A stretch of 64,000 nucleotides of DNA from Ignavibacteria bacterium (GCA_016929695.1 JAFGII010000081.1:1-64000), one strand, 5' to 3'. Counted from the first letter of the stretch, positions 1 to 9,764 are shown. Notes: generated from the sequence alone by a model not told the origin. Program-made: numbers and translations.

Positions 1-244
1 CGGGAATATTTACCGCTTTCATTGTTTCGCCTTTTACGTTAACATCGGTTAAATACAATGTGTTAACGGAAAAGTTGATTTCTACTCCTGACGGGTTCTG
101 GCTTTTTAACATGAAGCCATCGGGACCCCAATTGTCCCCGTATTTGATTTCCTGCCCGAATGAAAAGGAAACAAATACAAAAAACATAAATGCAATAACC
201 ATTAATTTAATGGTTTTGGAAAAAGTGCGTCTTAATGTTGACAT
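1..244 (-). CDS. Gingipain-like C25 peptidase, N-terminal fragment (runs off window)
   Basis: Only the first 81 codons are present; the gene continues past base 1. The ATG is at 244-242. The product opens with a basic stretch and a hydrophobic signal peptide ending in SFGQ, then reads EIKYGDNWGPDGFMLKSQNP. This matches, almost residue for residue, the start of the complete C25 peptidase ending at 619, so the two are tandem paralogues. By that homology the fragment is the signal peptide plus the start of the C25 propeptide. The rest of the gene, including the catalytic domain, is inferred and cannot be seen. Confidence 0.85.
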   Translation of the reverse strand, partial: MSTLRRTFSKTIKLMVIAFMFFVFVSFSFGQEIKYGDNWGPDGFMLKSQNPSGVEINFSVNTLYLTDVNVKGETMKAVNIP

Positions 245-618
245 TTTGTATTAATTTTTATTAAAAGGAATTAGAAAAATATTTGAATTGTAAGTTGTGG
301 TATTTTCATAATCAGGATAAATCAATAGAATAAATCTTTATACTTTCAATATTTATATAAATACAAATTTATGGACATTACTTTTTAATGTCAATATATA
401 ATTATAAATTCGATTAATAATCTTTTTACCAATAAATACATCGTTATGTTCTTATATTTGGTTATTCAGTATTTTATTATCTTAATTTTTTTGTTAAATT
501 TCTCCCGATCTATCGCATTGAATACAACTGTTTCTTATAAAAGAAGCCCGGAACTTTTTAGCCCCGGGCTTTTAATTCTATAAACAAATTCTCCCTAAAG
601 AGAAGGATTATTTTCTTA
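245..618. other. AT-rich intergenic spacer between tandem C25 genes
   Basis: This 374-bp gap holds no convincing gene. Its only clear structure is the terminator hairpin at 545-573. The leaders just upstream of the two paralogous start codons (about 245-290 and 4318-4365, read on the minus strand) share a short stretch resembling TCAAATATTTT(T)CT, so the duplication may include part of the leader. I could not assign a promoter. Confidence 0.5.
541..573 (-). terminator. Intrinsic terminator after the C25 peptidase gene
   Basis: A perfect 7-bp stem (AGCCCGG 545-551 with CCGGGCT 564-570) encloses a 12-nt loop. Read on the minus strand, it is followed by a T-rich run. It lies about 50 bp past the stop codon at 619, so it should end that transcript before the neighbouring paralogue. 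The plus strand also has a short T run, so it may work in both directions. Confidence 0.75.
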
Positions 619-3600
619 TTATTTGATTATGACCATTCTCTTAACCTCTCCGAATGTTCCTGACTCAAGCTTATAGAAATAAATACCGCTTGCAAGATAA
701 GAAGCATCGAAATCAACCGAATAATATCCCGGCTGCATTTCTTCATTAATAAGTACCGCTACTTCCCTTCCAAGGACATCGTAAATTTTCAAAGTGACAA
801 GTCCCTGTTTAGGAATTGCATATCCGATTTTTGTAACAGGATTGAAAGGATTCGGATAATTCTGTGATAGTGAATATGCTTCAGGAATCTGATTATATTT
901 AGTAACGTTTGTAGCAGTACCGATAGTAATCTTAAGATTTGCTTTATATGTTCTTGTATAAGAAGTAGTAATTGTACAACCGGAAATACTCGACGAATAA
1001 CCTGCTCGCATCATAGCGGTAGCGGAAGTTGCTCTAACTGTCGAAGTACTTCCATACCCGCTATTATTAAAGCATACTTCTATTAAGAGGTTTGAAGTAC
1101 CGTCCCAGTAAAATGACTGCATTAACGGTATATCCTGCCATCCCGTTCCGGGGACTGTATAAGTTCCGTTATAACATGTTGTCCATCCTGTATTTGTGAA
1201 TGTTGTAATGCTCGGAACTGTTGTATTCTGGAACTTGACTTCAAATCCGTTCAGAACTGTAGCACTTCTTGTTATAATATCAAAACCGATATGAGTTATA
1301 TGCGAAGGTGTTAAACCTGCTGCTATTAATTCAGCTGCTGTATACAAAATATTTGTTCTTGAATCTGCATAGTATGAATAATACGGCTGACTTGAAGTAG
1401 TAGTACCTGTTCCAATTGTAAATACATTCTGTCCTATTGTTACGTTAAATGTATCTGAGCAGGGATTAAGTAAGTTGCCGTACATTTTATAGAAAAACTG
1501 TGCGGAATGACCTGCGGGAGTTGTCGGTGATGATGTAGCGCTGAATTGTTTGATGATTGAACTATCGCCGGGAATTGTTCCATAAACTATACTATCAGTA
1601 TTTAATGTAACATAACTGCTATTCTTAATAAGCTTTCCCGCAGCATTTAATAAATCAGAAGAACCGGTATTTTTAAATTCTATTCTAAGCATTACAGTTT
1701 CGTTAATATCCCATCTGCCGTTATTATTTCCGGCCGAATCATTTACGGCTATTGTTCCCAGTTCCATAACAGGAGCGTGTGCTATTATTGAAAAACCGCT
1801 TGTCCATTCATTTGTACCATCCGTTGCAATTATCTGAAACTGAATAACTCTGTTATCAGGAATATTATTCGCTACCGTATAAGTAAATGCATCGTTCTTC
1901 ATCATTGAAGCACCTGCATTAATATTACCATAAGTTTCAGTTGAATCCGTCAAAGTAATATATGTATCCGTTGTTCTCAAAACCGCACTTACATTCGTAG
2001 CATTTGCGACACCGACATTTTTCAATCTCACACTAAGTTTGTTTGTCTCACCATAATCCATTAATCCGTTTCCGTTTCCAAGCGGTGATGCATCGTTAAT
2101 AGCAACTGAATCCTGAACTACATAAGGTCCGCTTGCCGCAACTACTGTCACAGGTGCTTCATAACGGAATTTGTTTTGCTTGGTTGCAGTAACTGTTATT
2201 ATCTGCGGAGGGATCTGTGAGCCGGGAATGTTAATTATGCTCGTTCCTCCAATACTAGTTGCTGTTCCGAGAATTACTCCGTCAAGAGACAGGCAAATGA
2301 ATGCTCCTGAATCCGCCGTAACCGAGAAAGTTGTTGCTCCCGCAAATATTGTTGAATTATGGGATATTGTCATATTTGTAGGAACCATATAAAACATTTG
2401 CATAAAGGCATCGGTATGATTATGAAACAGGTGATAAGTTACCTCTTTATTTTGCGGATTATAGGGCCAGCTTGAACCGTAAAGATGTATTTTCCCTGCC
2501 GAATTTCCAAATCCGGGACGGCAGTCCCTGGATGCGGGTGTAGTTCCGAATGTCGGCATAAAATTCGGCCACATATTATCATACATACCCCATACATATA
2601 CGTCATTTACAAACGAGTAAGAAACTTGTGATGCTGCAAGAATTCCAACACATCCCGCATTCTGCCCATTGTAAGTATGCCTGTGGAACTTTTCAGCAAA
2701 ACATTCTCCGCTTAAATTATACTGTCCTGTTAAACAGTTAACTGAAAAGATATAGGGTAATTTAGAACCTACATTTGTTAATGAATTTATGTGTGAACTC
2801 TGGAATGCAGGTTCACCCCATCCGGAAGTTGAACCGTGGTCCCTGTGCTGGAGCATAAATGCTCCTGCATTAATTGCGTCTATGACCATTTGTGCTGTTC
2901 CGCCGCTCCATCCGCCGAGTGAATCCGGAGTCAACGGAATATAATATGTTCCCGCCGGTCCGAAATATCCAACTACAATCGGAGTGTTAACATTACTTGA
3001 CCATGAAGTTGTCGGTGAGCCTGAGTAAATTGCATTTATTCTCGTCGGAAGTTTACCGTATATTTTCTTAAAAAATCCGCCCACTGCTTCTGAACATATC
3101 TGGAACCATCTTTCTGTCTGCCAGCCGAGCGCTGTGATTGGCTTGTGATAAAAGTTCGTACTGGTTTCAGGCTGCCGCTCGTAATTTAAAAATTTTGTCA
3201 CCATAACCTGTAATTGCGTTGCATCATTTGCAGTCATTCTGCCTCCAGCCAATTCCGGTAAATGGTCGCCGTCAATATCGCAGTAAATATTATCGGATGC
3301 ACAATAGTTATTATAAATCGGTGCTATTACGTTTATATTAGCATCGGTGCCGTAATCGCCCATAAATAATACTGCTACAGGCGGTATGGTCCAGGTATTA
3401 TAAGCATTGTTAATGTATGTCTCTATTGCCGTGGTCGTGTTGCCGCCGAGTTCAGTGAGCGAAACTACACCAGTTCTTATTCCCTGCTTATTGCGGAAAT
3501 TCTTGATTGAATCTGCCCACTGTGCGTATACTGCTCCATTAGGTCTTATAATTAGGTATTCATAATCAGGTGTAAGCGAATTTATTAAATTCCTTTTTCC

Positions 3601-4317
3601 GTAGTCAATCTTCGGCAATGCCCGAAAATTAAGTATATTATCCTCGAGTATCGGGTCGAACCATCTGCTCCGCAATCTGTCTTCACCGAATTTCCCGTTT
3701 CCGCCTATGAAACTTATTTCAACCTGTAAATCCTTATATACAATAAGTTCTTTTGTAACAGGATTGTACTGGTAAGGTGTTATTCCCATTATTACGGCGT
3801 CCACACCCCGTAACTTCATTGGTTCGGATATTTGAACGACGCTTTCGGGATAATATGAATTCTTTGAATATACATTTGAATTCTTGTTGTAATCAAGCGG
3901 TCCGGATTCTGTTTCCCACGGGATTCTTGGTGCCGGAGCTACCTCTATGCCCGTGTATTTCTCTGTTCTTGAATTAATTATTCTGTATTTTACATTTGCT
4001 CCCTGCGGTATTGCAATGAATCTGCTCATACCTGCTAAATCCGGCATCCCTTCATCATTCGGTAAAAATGCGCCTGCTATAGCAACTGCTTTCATTGTCT
4101 GACCTTTTACATTAACATCATTTAAAAATAATGTGTTAATGGAAAAATTGATTTCTACTCTTGAAGGGTTCTGGCTTTTTAATGTGAAGCCGTCGGAACC
4201 CCAACTATCCCTGTATTTGATTTCCTGTCCGAAGGACGATGAAACAAACACAAAAAACACAACTGCCACAACCATTAATTTAATGGCAGTCCTGAATGTG
4301 TGTTGAAATACTGACAT
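619..4317 (-). CDS. Gingipain-like C25 cysteine peptidase with T9SS sorting domain
   Basis: A secreted cysteine endopeptidase of family C25, 1232 residues. Order: signal peptide (about 1-30, ending SSSFGQ), C25 propeptide (about 31-240), catalytic domain (about 250-680), beta-sandwich/CARDB-like repeats, and a C-terminal T9SS type A sorting domain (about the last 85 residues, with QNYPNPFNP and GIYFYKL). The catalytic pair is recognisable: His494 in HRDHGSTSGW and Cys528 in SVNCLTGQY, matching the GHGS and VACVNG contexts of gingipains. It should cross the outer membrane by T9SS and act outside the cell. Cleavage specificity (Arg, Lys or other) cannot be read from the sequence. It has a tandem paralogue downstream (1-244) and a more distant one at 47991-51665. 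Confidence 0.9.
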   Translation of the reverse strand: MSVFQHTFRTAIKLMVVAVVFFVFVSSSFGQEIKYRDSWGSDGFTLKSQNPSRVEINFSINTLFLNDVNVKGQTMKAVAIAGAFLPNDEGMPDLAGMSRFIAIPQGANVKYRIINSRTEKYTGIEVAPAPRIPWETESGPLDYNKNSNVYSKNSYYPESVVQISEPMKLRGVDAVIMGITPYQYNPVTKELIVYKDLQVEISFIGGNGKFGEDRLRSRWFDPILEDNILNFRALPKIDYGKRNLINSLTPDYEYLIIRPNGAVYAQWADSIKNFRNKQGIRTGVVSLTELGGNTTTAIETYINNAYNTWTIPPVAVLFMGDYGTDANINVIAPIYNNYCASDNIYCDIDGDHLPELAGGRMTANDATQLQVMVTKFLNYERQPETSTNFYHKPITALGWQTERWFQICSEAVGGFFKKIYGKLPTRINAIYSGSPTTSWSSNVNTPIVVGYFGPAGTYYIPLTPDSLGGWSGGTAQMVIDAINAGAFMLQHRDHGSTSGWGEPAFQSSHINSLTNVGSKLPYIFSVNCLTGQYNLSGECFAEKFHRHTYNGQNAGCVGILAASQVSYSFVNDVYVWGMYDNMWPNFMPTFGTTPASRDCRPGFGNSAGKIHLYGSSWPYNPQNKEVTYHLFHNHTDAFMQMFYMVPTNMTISHNSTIFAGATTFSVTADSGAFICLSLDGVILGTATSIGGTSIINIPGSQIPPQIITVTATKQNKFRYEAPVTVVAASGPYVVQDSVAINDASPLGNGNGLMDYGETNKLSVRLKNVGVANATNVSAVLRTTDTYITLTDSTETYGNINAGASMMKNDAFTYTVANNIPDNRVIQFQIIATDGTNEWTSGFSIIAHAPVMELGTIAVNDSAGNNNGRWDINETVMLRIEFKNTGSSDLLNAAGKLIKNSSYVTLNTDSIVYGTIPGDSSIIKQFSATSSPTTPAGHSAQFFYKMYGNLLNPCSDTFNVTIGQNVFTIGTGTTTSSQPYYSYYADSRTNILYTAAELIAAGLTPSHITHIGFDIITRSATVLNGFEVKFQNTTVPSITTFTNTGWTTCYNGTYTVPGTGWQDIPLMQSFYWDGTSNLLIEVCFNNSGYGSTSTVRATSATAMMRAGYSSSISGCTITTSYTRTYKANLKITIGTATNVTKYNQIPEAYSLSQNYPNPFNPVTKIGYAIPKQGLVTLKIYDVLGREVAVLINEEMQPGYYSVDFDASYLASGIYFYKLESGTFGEVKRMVIIK

Positions 4318-4524
4318 TTTAAAATTCCTTAAAATAATTGAGAAAATATTTGATTAAAAATTTTACACATACAAAAAATATTTAAATAATTATGTACTTA
4401 ATCATATTATATCACATTTAGTTAATCTATATACATTTTCATAAAATATCAAGTTAAAGAGACAGTATATAACAATTTACTTCAATAAAATAAATATATG
4501 AAAAATCAAAATTATATATGATAT

Positions 4525-5760
4525 TTATTCTCTTACCGATTTCAGAACTAGCATACCGAGAATAAAAAATATTCCAACGGAAAGAACGGCAAGATTTTGT
4601 GAGCCGGAAAAGTAGGAAACAAGTCCGAAAGTGAGCGGACCTATGAGGGTAGATGTTTTTTCAAAAAGGGAATAGAATCCGAAAAATTCCGTTTTCATAT
4701 CACGCGGTGTAAGTTTAGCCATAAAAGCCCTCGACAGACTTTGTGTGGCACCGAGAAAAGTACCTGCAAATCCGCCGACCAGAAAGAAATAATGGATTCT
4801 GAAATTTCCGAGTTCAAGAAAAGAATTTTCATCAACGAAGAAAAATATAAAAAAAACAATCAATGTCCAGAATATTAAAGTAATATTTATCGAATTTTTT
4901 ATTCCGAGTTTATCCCCGATTCCCGCAAACAGCAGCGAGCCCAGCATAGCGGTAAACTGAACAATGATAAAAAATACCGCGAGTTCCGTTATTTCAAAAT
5001 TCAAGGATTTACTCGCATAAATTCCCGCGAAAAATATTATTGTATTCACTGCATCAATATAAAGGAAATACGAGAAGAGATAATTTCTAAGGTTTTTATA
5101 TTTTCTTACATGAATTACGGTATTAGTTACTTTTTTAATCCCGAATGTCGCATACTGAAGGTAACTTTTTTTTTCAGTTTTTATCTTATTTTTTCTTTCT
5201 TTTAGAAATAAAAACAGCGGAAGCGAAAAAATCAGGAAAAACAAGGCGGACAGGGGGAACAGCACATTATATTTACCTGCGAACGGAAAAACGAGCAATA
5301 CGGAAACAAGCGAACCCACATAACCGACCGCATAACCGATACCCGAAACCCTGTTATAATATTTTTCTTCAGTCACATCAGAAATCAGAGCGTCATAAAA
5401 GGTAAGTCCCGTCTGAAATCCGATATTGGAAATAATAAACAAAATCAAAGCGAAAGCAACCGTACCTGCCCCCGTATAATACATCAGTCCGGTTGGGATA
5501 ATACAGAGCAGCGTGAAGAAAAGCAGAAATCCTTTTTTGTTAGAAATTTTATCGGCAATTGCGCCGCCGACAGGATTCAATACAGCGGAAATAATCATTG
5601 AAATATTTATACCAAGAGACCAGTAGAAATCACCTGCCTGACTCCTCTCACAGACAACATCGGTGAAATAAACCGCAAAGACAAATGCAACAATTATAAC
5701 AGCGTAAGACGAATTTCCAAAATCAAAGAGCGACCAGATAAATACCTTATTTCTGTTCAT
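4525..5760 (-). CDS. MFS transporter, UMF1/Atg22-like
   Basis: An inner-membrane permease of 411 residues with about 12 hydrophobic segments. The opening WSLFDFGNSSYAVIIVAFVF and the loop GGAIADKISNKK after TM2 fit the UMF1 (Atg22-like) branch of the major facilitator superfamily. In yeast Atg22 is a vacuolar amino-acid effluxer; the substrate of bacterial members is generally unknown. The start overlaps the 3' end of nusB by 14 bp, so it is probably translationally coupled in a ydcF-like/nusB/MFS operon. Family is fairly sure; substrate is not. Confidence 0.82.
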   Translation of the reverse strand: MNRNKVFIWSLFDFGNSSYAVIIVAFVFAVYFTDVVCERSQAGDFYWSLGINISMIISAVLNPVGGAIADKISNKKGFLLFFTLLCIIPTGLMYYTGAGTVAFALILFIISNIGFQTGLTFYDALISDVTEEKYYNRVSGIGYAVGYVGSLVSVLLVFPFAGKYNVLFPLSALFFLIFSLPLFLFLKERKNKIKTEKKSYLQYATFGIKKVTNTVIHVRKYKNLRNYLFSYFLYIDAVNTIIFFAGIYASKSLNFEITELAVFFIIVQFTAMLGSLLFAGIGDKLGIKNSINITLIFWTLIVFFIFFFVDENSFLELGNFRIHYFFLVGGFAGTFLGATQSLSRAFMAKLTPRDMKTEFFGFYSLFEKTSTLIGPLTFGLVSYFSGSQNLAVLSVGIFFILGMLVLKSVRE

Positions 5761-6220
5761 CGGATTTTTTCTTTAAATCCAGAAGTCCCCTTCCTTTCTT
5801 ATTTATTTTTCCGCTTGATTTCAGTTCATTAAGGATTGAATCAAGTATTCCGTTAACAAAACTGCCGCTGTTTTTCAGAGAATATATTTTTGCAATTTCA
5901 ATTGCTTCGTTTATGGAAACTTTCGGAGGAATTTCAGGGAAGTAAAGAATTTCAGCAGTTGCCATTCGTATTATCAACTTATCTATAAGAGCGACCCTTT
6001 CGAATCCCCAATTCTCAAGTTTTGCTATAATATAAGTATCAAGTTCCTTTTCGTTATTTATTACATAATCTATGAGATTAATTGCAAATTTTAATTTTTC
6101 GGTTTCTTCAATTTCCGTCAATAAATCTTTTTTGACCTTTGCAATAGGGTCTTTTGCTATTTCATAAGCATAAAGTACATTGAGAACTTTAATTCTAACA
6201 AATCTTCTTGATAATGTCAT
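5747..6220 (-). CDS. nusB: Transcription antitermination factor NusB
   Basis: NusB binds boxA RNA with NusE (ribosomal protein S10) and supports rRNA antitermination. At 157 residues the length is normal for the all-helical family. The conserved core is present: an N-terminal SRRFVRIKVLNVLYAYE helix, RVALIDKLIIRMATAEILY, and the C-terminal signature KVSINEAIEIAKIYS followed by GSFVNGILDSIL. It starts 9 bp after the stop of the YdcF-like gene and its end overlaps the MFS gene. The lysine-rich tail after about residue 135 extends past the core domain. Confidence 0.95.
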   Translation of the reverse strand: MTLSRRFVRIKVLNVLYAYEIAKDPIAKVKKDLLTEIEETEKLKFAINLIDYVINNEKELDTYIIAKLENWGFERVALIDKLIIRMATAEILYFPEIPPKVSINEAIEIAKIYSLKNSGSFVNGILDSILNELKSSGKINKKGRGLLDLKKKSDEQK

Positions 6221-6229
6221 ATTTTTTAT

Positions 6230-7207
6230 TTATCCAATTCCGAAAAACCATAAGAATAAGACTGCAATACTTTCCTTGAGGCAAAAATTCATTACACCTT
6301 CGGTAGTAATCGGGGTATCGGTTGAAATGCAGCCTACATTCATATTATTAAACTTGCATAATTCCGCAGAACGAAACAGGTGAAAATTGTCTGAAATAAT
6401 TATGATATTATTCCAGTTATATTTAAAATAAAACCCGTCGCGGACGAAATGAATCTGCTCTACAGTTGAATTCGATTCATTTTCGACAATTAAATTATTT
6501 TCGTTCACTTTATACTTCAGCAGTTCATTTCTTGCGACTTCCGCTTCAGTAAGTTCACCCGGCGAACCGCCTCCTGTAAGTATAAGTCTCGGAACGATTT
6601 TTTTGTCGTATATTTCAAAACCTTTATTAATTCTTTCCCTCAGTACGGGAGAAGGTCTTTTTCCTCCCCACACCGCCGCACCGAGGATAACCCCGGCGTC
6701 GGCTTTTCCGCCCTGCTCAAAATAATATTTCGAATCGTCATTATAATTGTAAATCTGATAAAAGTTTATAACAAATCCTATGAATGCTATAATCACAGTC
6801 AGCCACACATTTGTAAAGAAATGCAGTTTCTTTGATTTTGAAAAAGACAATTCAATCATTGATACCAGAACAAATCCCTGTATAAAAAGAAAACCCGCCG
6901 CGAAAAATATTTTCACATCCTTATCTTCAATAAACAACTGTAAAACCAGCAATCCTACAGCAGCAGCCGAAGAAAATAACAGTATTAATAAAGTTTTTAA
7001 CGGGTACGGGGATTTATTTAACAGATTGATAAAAGTAAACAGAAGCGTGAAAAAAAGGAAAAGCAGGGTAAGTATATTTCCTGTTCTTAAAACCGAAAAT
7101 TTATTCAACAGCATATTCTGATTTGAATATCTTATAAATGTAATCAAAAAACCTGATACAAGGGTTAACAGAATAATAACAGGAAATATGTAATTCTTCG
7201 TTTTCAA
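6230..7207 (-). CDS. YdcF/SanA-family (DUF218) membrane protein
   Basis: A 325-residue inner-membrane protein. Five hydrophobic segments (about 7-26, 43-62, 72-92, 98-118, 132-152) precede a DUF218 domain (about 168-315). Family motifs seen are GVILGAAVWGGKRPSP, LILTGGG, an acidic ESNSTVEQ stretch and ISDNFHLFRS. The family includes SanA and ElyC, linked to envelope or peptidoglycan-precursor homeostasis, and YdcF, which binds S-adenosylmethionine; the exact reaction is unknown. It is first in an apparent operon with nusB and the MFS gene and is divergent from tmk across a 156-bp gap that must hold both promoters. Confidence 0.8.
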   Translation of the reverse strand: MKTKNYIFPVIILLTLVSGFLITFIRYSNQNMLLNKFSVLRTGNILTLLFLFFTLLFTFINLLNKSPYPLKTLLILLFSSAAAVGLLVLQLFIEDKDVKIFFAAGFLFIQGFVLVSMIELSFSKSKKLHFFTNVWLTVIIAFIGFVINFYQIYNYNDDSKYYFEQGGKADAGVILGAAVWGGKRPSPVLRERINKGFEIYDKKIVPRLILTGGGSPGELTEAEVARNELLKYKVNENNLIVENESNSTVEQIHFVRDGFYFKYNWNNIIIISDNFHLFRSAELCKFNNMNVGCISTDTPITTEGVMNFCLKESIAVLFLWFFGIG

Positions 7208-7363
7208 ATAAACTAATAAAGCGTAATATAATGCAAGTTACTCAAAAAATTATTATTTTGAAATTGCTTTAAAAATTATATAATTTAAACATTATGAATT
7301 ACATAATACATTTTTAAAATATTGAAACCGTTATTTGACATTTAAAAATAAAATATTACACAA

Positions 7364-7981
7364 TTGTTTATTACATTTGAAGGAATTGATTTAAGCGGAA
7401 AATCAACACAGGCAGAGCTTTTGTATATTCGTTTGAAGAAAAAAAATAAAAAAGTAATTTTCGTAAGGGAACCGGGCGGCACAGTAATATCCGAGAAGAT
7501 AAGGAAAATTTTACTTGACAGGAAGAATAAAAATATGCTTGCATTAACGGAATTTCTTCTTTTCTCGGCATCCCGACATCAGCTGACAGAGGAGATTATA
7601 AAGCCGCATCTGAAAAAAGGATACTATGTAATATGCGACAGATACTTTGACTCATCCACCGCTTATCAGGGATACGGCGGGGAAGTAAAGCCCGATATAA
7701 TAAACCGGATTAATAAAATCGCTATAAGCAGTTTAAATCCCGACATAAGTTTTTTAATAGATGTTTCACTGGAAGAAACAATAAAAAGAAGAAAAAAACT
7801 CAGGAAAGTTCACGACAGGATGGAAGCCAAAACACGGATTTATTATAAAAAAGTTATTTCCGGATACAGGGAAATAGCAAAAATAGACAGGAAGCGTTAC
7901 GTAGTAATAAACGGCAATAAATCCATTGAAGAAATACACAATAATATAATAACAAAAATCGAAAATCTTACAATAAAATGA
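7364..7981 (+). CDS. tmk: Thymidylate kinase (dTMP kinase)
   Basis: Phosphorylates dTMP to dTDP for DNA synthesis. The 205-residue product has the P-loop FEGIDLSGKST (residues 5-15), REPGGT in the dTMP-binding region, CDRYFDSSTAYQGYGG, and a Lys/Arg-rich lid-like segment (RRKKLRKVHDRME). The start is TTG at 7364: no ATG lies upstream in a plausible position, and the P-loop starts only four residues later, as usual in this family. The stop overlaps the next start as ATGA, indicating coupling to the S41 protease gene. Confidence 0.93.
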   Translation: MFITFEGIDLSGKSTQAELLYIRLKKKNKKVIFVREPGGTVISEKIRKILLDRKNKNMLALTEFLLFSASRHQLTEEIIKPHLKKGYYVICDRYFDSSTAYQGYGGEVKPDIINRINKIAISSLNPDISFLIDVSLEETIKRRKKLRKVHDRMEAKTRIYYKKVISGYREIAKIDRKRYVVINGNKSIEEIHNNIITKIENLTIK

Positions 7982-9648
7982 ACAATAAAAAGATGAAAAA
8001 TCCCGGTTATATAATATTTCTCCTGCTGATAATTCTGTTTACCGGCTTTGCTTACCCGCAATCTGATGATGATATTTACAACCGAATAAATAAAAATATG
8101 GATATATTCGGAAAAGCATATAAGGAAATTACATTAAATTATGTAGATAATATTAACGCGGACAGATTCATACGTGCGGGAATAGAAGGAATGTTTTCAA
8201 CACTTGACCCTTATACAGTATATTACGATGAAACAAATAAGTCGGAAATTGACTTAATTACAGCAGGAAAATTCGGAGGAGTAGGTCTGACTATTGAACT
8301 GCGAGACAGTATAATAATTATAACGGACATAATGACGGGATACGAAGCGGAGAGGAAAGGATTAAGAACAGGAGATATAATAACAGAGATAGACGGAGTT
8401 GATTTAAAATATCAACGGCTCGAAAAGGTCAGAACAATGGTAAGAGGCGAGCCGGGAACGAAGGTCCTGTTTAGAATCAACAGGAACGGGGAGATAATAA
8501 ATTTTTATCTCACGCGTCAGGAAATTATTCTGAAGAATGTTTCATACTACGGGTTTATAGGAAATGAATCCGAAGGGACAGGATACATAAAACTAGACCG
8601 TTTCACAAGTTCTTCCGTGAACGAATTTGAAAATTCACTTAAAAATTTAAAATCATCCGATAACTTAAAATGTTTAATAATAGACCTGCGCGGAAACGGC
8701 GGCGGACTGCTTGAAGCGGCAATAGGAATATTAAACAAGATTATACCCAGGAATAATCTTCTTCTGATTACCAAAGGCAGGAATAAAGATTCCGAAGAAA
8801 AATTCTTTTCAAACGAAGAGCCGATAATTTCGGAAGATATCCCGGTTGCAATTCTGATAAACAAATATACCGCTTCTGCTTCAGAGATAGTAGCCGGAGC
8901 CATTCAGGATTTAGACAGAGGTATTATCGTCGGCACAAAATCACTCGGAAAAGGTCTTGTCCAGCAAATAAAGGATTTAAGTTTCGGCTCTATGATGAAA
9001 CTTACTAACAGAAGATATTACACGCCATCCGGCAGATGGATACAGGAAAAAAATTATTTCAAAGAAAACAAATACGGAGTGTTTGTAAATAACCATATTT
9101 ATGAACAGAAAGAATTTAAAACACTGAACGGCAGAACGGTATATGCTTACGGAGGAATAACACCGGATGTTGAGATTCATCTAATACCGGAAAGCGATGT
9201 ATATCTCAATCTACTTCTTCAAGATGCTTTTTTCAAGTTTGCAAATTACTATCTTGAACAAAATCCAGGCACGGATTTCTTTACCTGCACAGATGAAATA
9301 TTTTCACTATTCAAGAATTTTCTTTTTGAGAACGATATTTTTTATACACCCGATGAAAAATCAAAATTAAAGGAGTTTAGAGAAATAACAGAAAAAAAAT
9401 CCTATGAAAATACTTCAATAGACAAATACATAACCGACATCGAAGCCATACTGAACTCTGAAGCAGAAAACGAATTTGAACATTCAAAAGACGAACTTAA
9501 ACGTGCAATTGAAATAGAAATAAACAAAAGATTATTTACCGAAGAAAACAGAATAAAAGCTTCATTCAATTATGATACACAGTTGAAAAAAGCGATATCT
9601 GTTTTAAAGGAAAAACAGGAATATGACAACATATTAAACATAAAATGA
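7978..9648 (+). CDS. S41 family C-terminal processing protease (CtpA/Prc-like)
   Basis: An exported serine protease of 556 residues. Order: signal peptide (about 1-27), PDZ domain (about 95-180, GVGLTIELRD and AERKGLRTGDIITEIDG), and S41 catalytic core. The Ser/Lys dyad region is intact: NKYTASASEIVAGAIQDL (about 295-312) and GTKSLGKGLVQQ with Lys325. A helical, charged C-terminal extension (about 410-556) follows. Family members trim the C-termini of envelope proteins, and PDZ domains recognise the substrate end. The start overlaps tmk by ATGA, and the stop overlaps a 39-codon ORF by ATGA. The following SPFH gene may encode a partner membrane scaffold; that is inference. Confidence 0.92.
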   Translation: MNNKKMKNPGYIIFLLLIILFTGFAYPQSDDDIYNRINKNMDIFGKAYKEITLNYVDNINADRFIRAGIEGMFSTLDPYTVYYDETNKSEIDLITAGKFGGVGLTIELRDSIIIITDIMTGYEAERKGLRTGDIITEIDGVDLKYQRLEKVRTMVRGEPGTKVLFRINRNGEIINFYLTRQEIILKNVSYYGFIGNESEGTGYIKLDRFTSSSVNEFENSLKNLKSSDNLKCLIIDLRGNGGGLLEAAIGILNKIIPRNNLLLITKGRNKDSEEKFFSNEEPIISEDIPVAILINKYTASASEIVAGAIQDLDRGIIVGTKSLGKGLVQQIKDLSFGSMMKLTNRRYYTPSGRWIQEKNYFKENKYGVFVNNHIYEQKEFKTLNGRTVYAYGGITPDVEIHLIPESDVYLNLLLQDAFFKFANYYLEQNPGTDFFTCTDEIFSLFKNFLFENDIFYTPDEKSKLKEFREITEKKSYENTSIDKYITDIEAILNSEAENEFEHSKDELKRAIEIEINKRLFTEENRIKASFNYDTQLKKAISVLKEKQEYDNILNIK

Positions 9649-9764
9649 ATTATAATTTATTCAACATATTCAGAAGACCGTATTTCTCACACCGCAGTTA
9701 CCAGTTTAAAATTCCACAGTCTTTGAAATATGAATTCAATAACATCAAACACAAAAAATTATGA
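9645..9764 (+). CDS. Possible 39-residue small protein, ATGA-coupled on both sides
   Basis: An ORF of 39 codons plus stop fills exactly the gap between the S41 protease and SPFH genes. Its ATG (9645) overlaps the upstream stop as ATGA, and its TGA (9762-9764) overlaps the downstream ATG as ATGA. The predicted product starts MNYNLFNIFRRPYFSHRSYQ and is basic and aromatic, with no membrane segment or known domain. The double four-base overlap is the geometry of translationally coupled genes and argues for real translation. The short length and lack of recognisable homology leave open that it is only a coupling leader or chance. Confidence 0.5.
   Translation: MNYNLFNIFRRPYFSHRSYQFKIPQSLKYEFNNIKHKKL

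Noticed and set aside
2171-2392. Plus-strand ORF inside the C25 gene, and similar ORFs opposite other genes
   Set aside because: They lie on the opposite strand of long genes with recognised domains, have no family features, and are explained as shadows.
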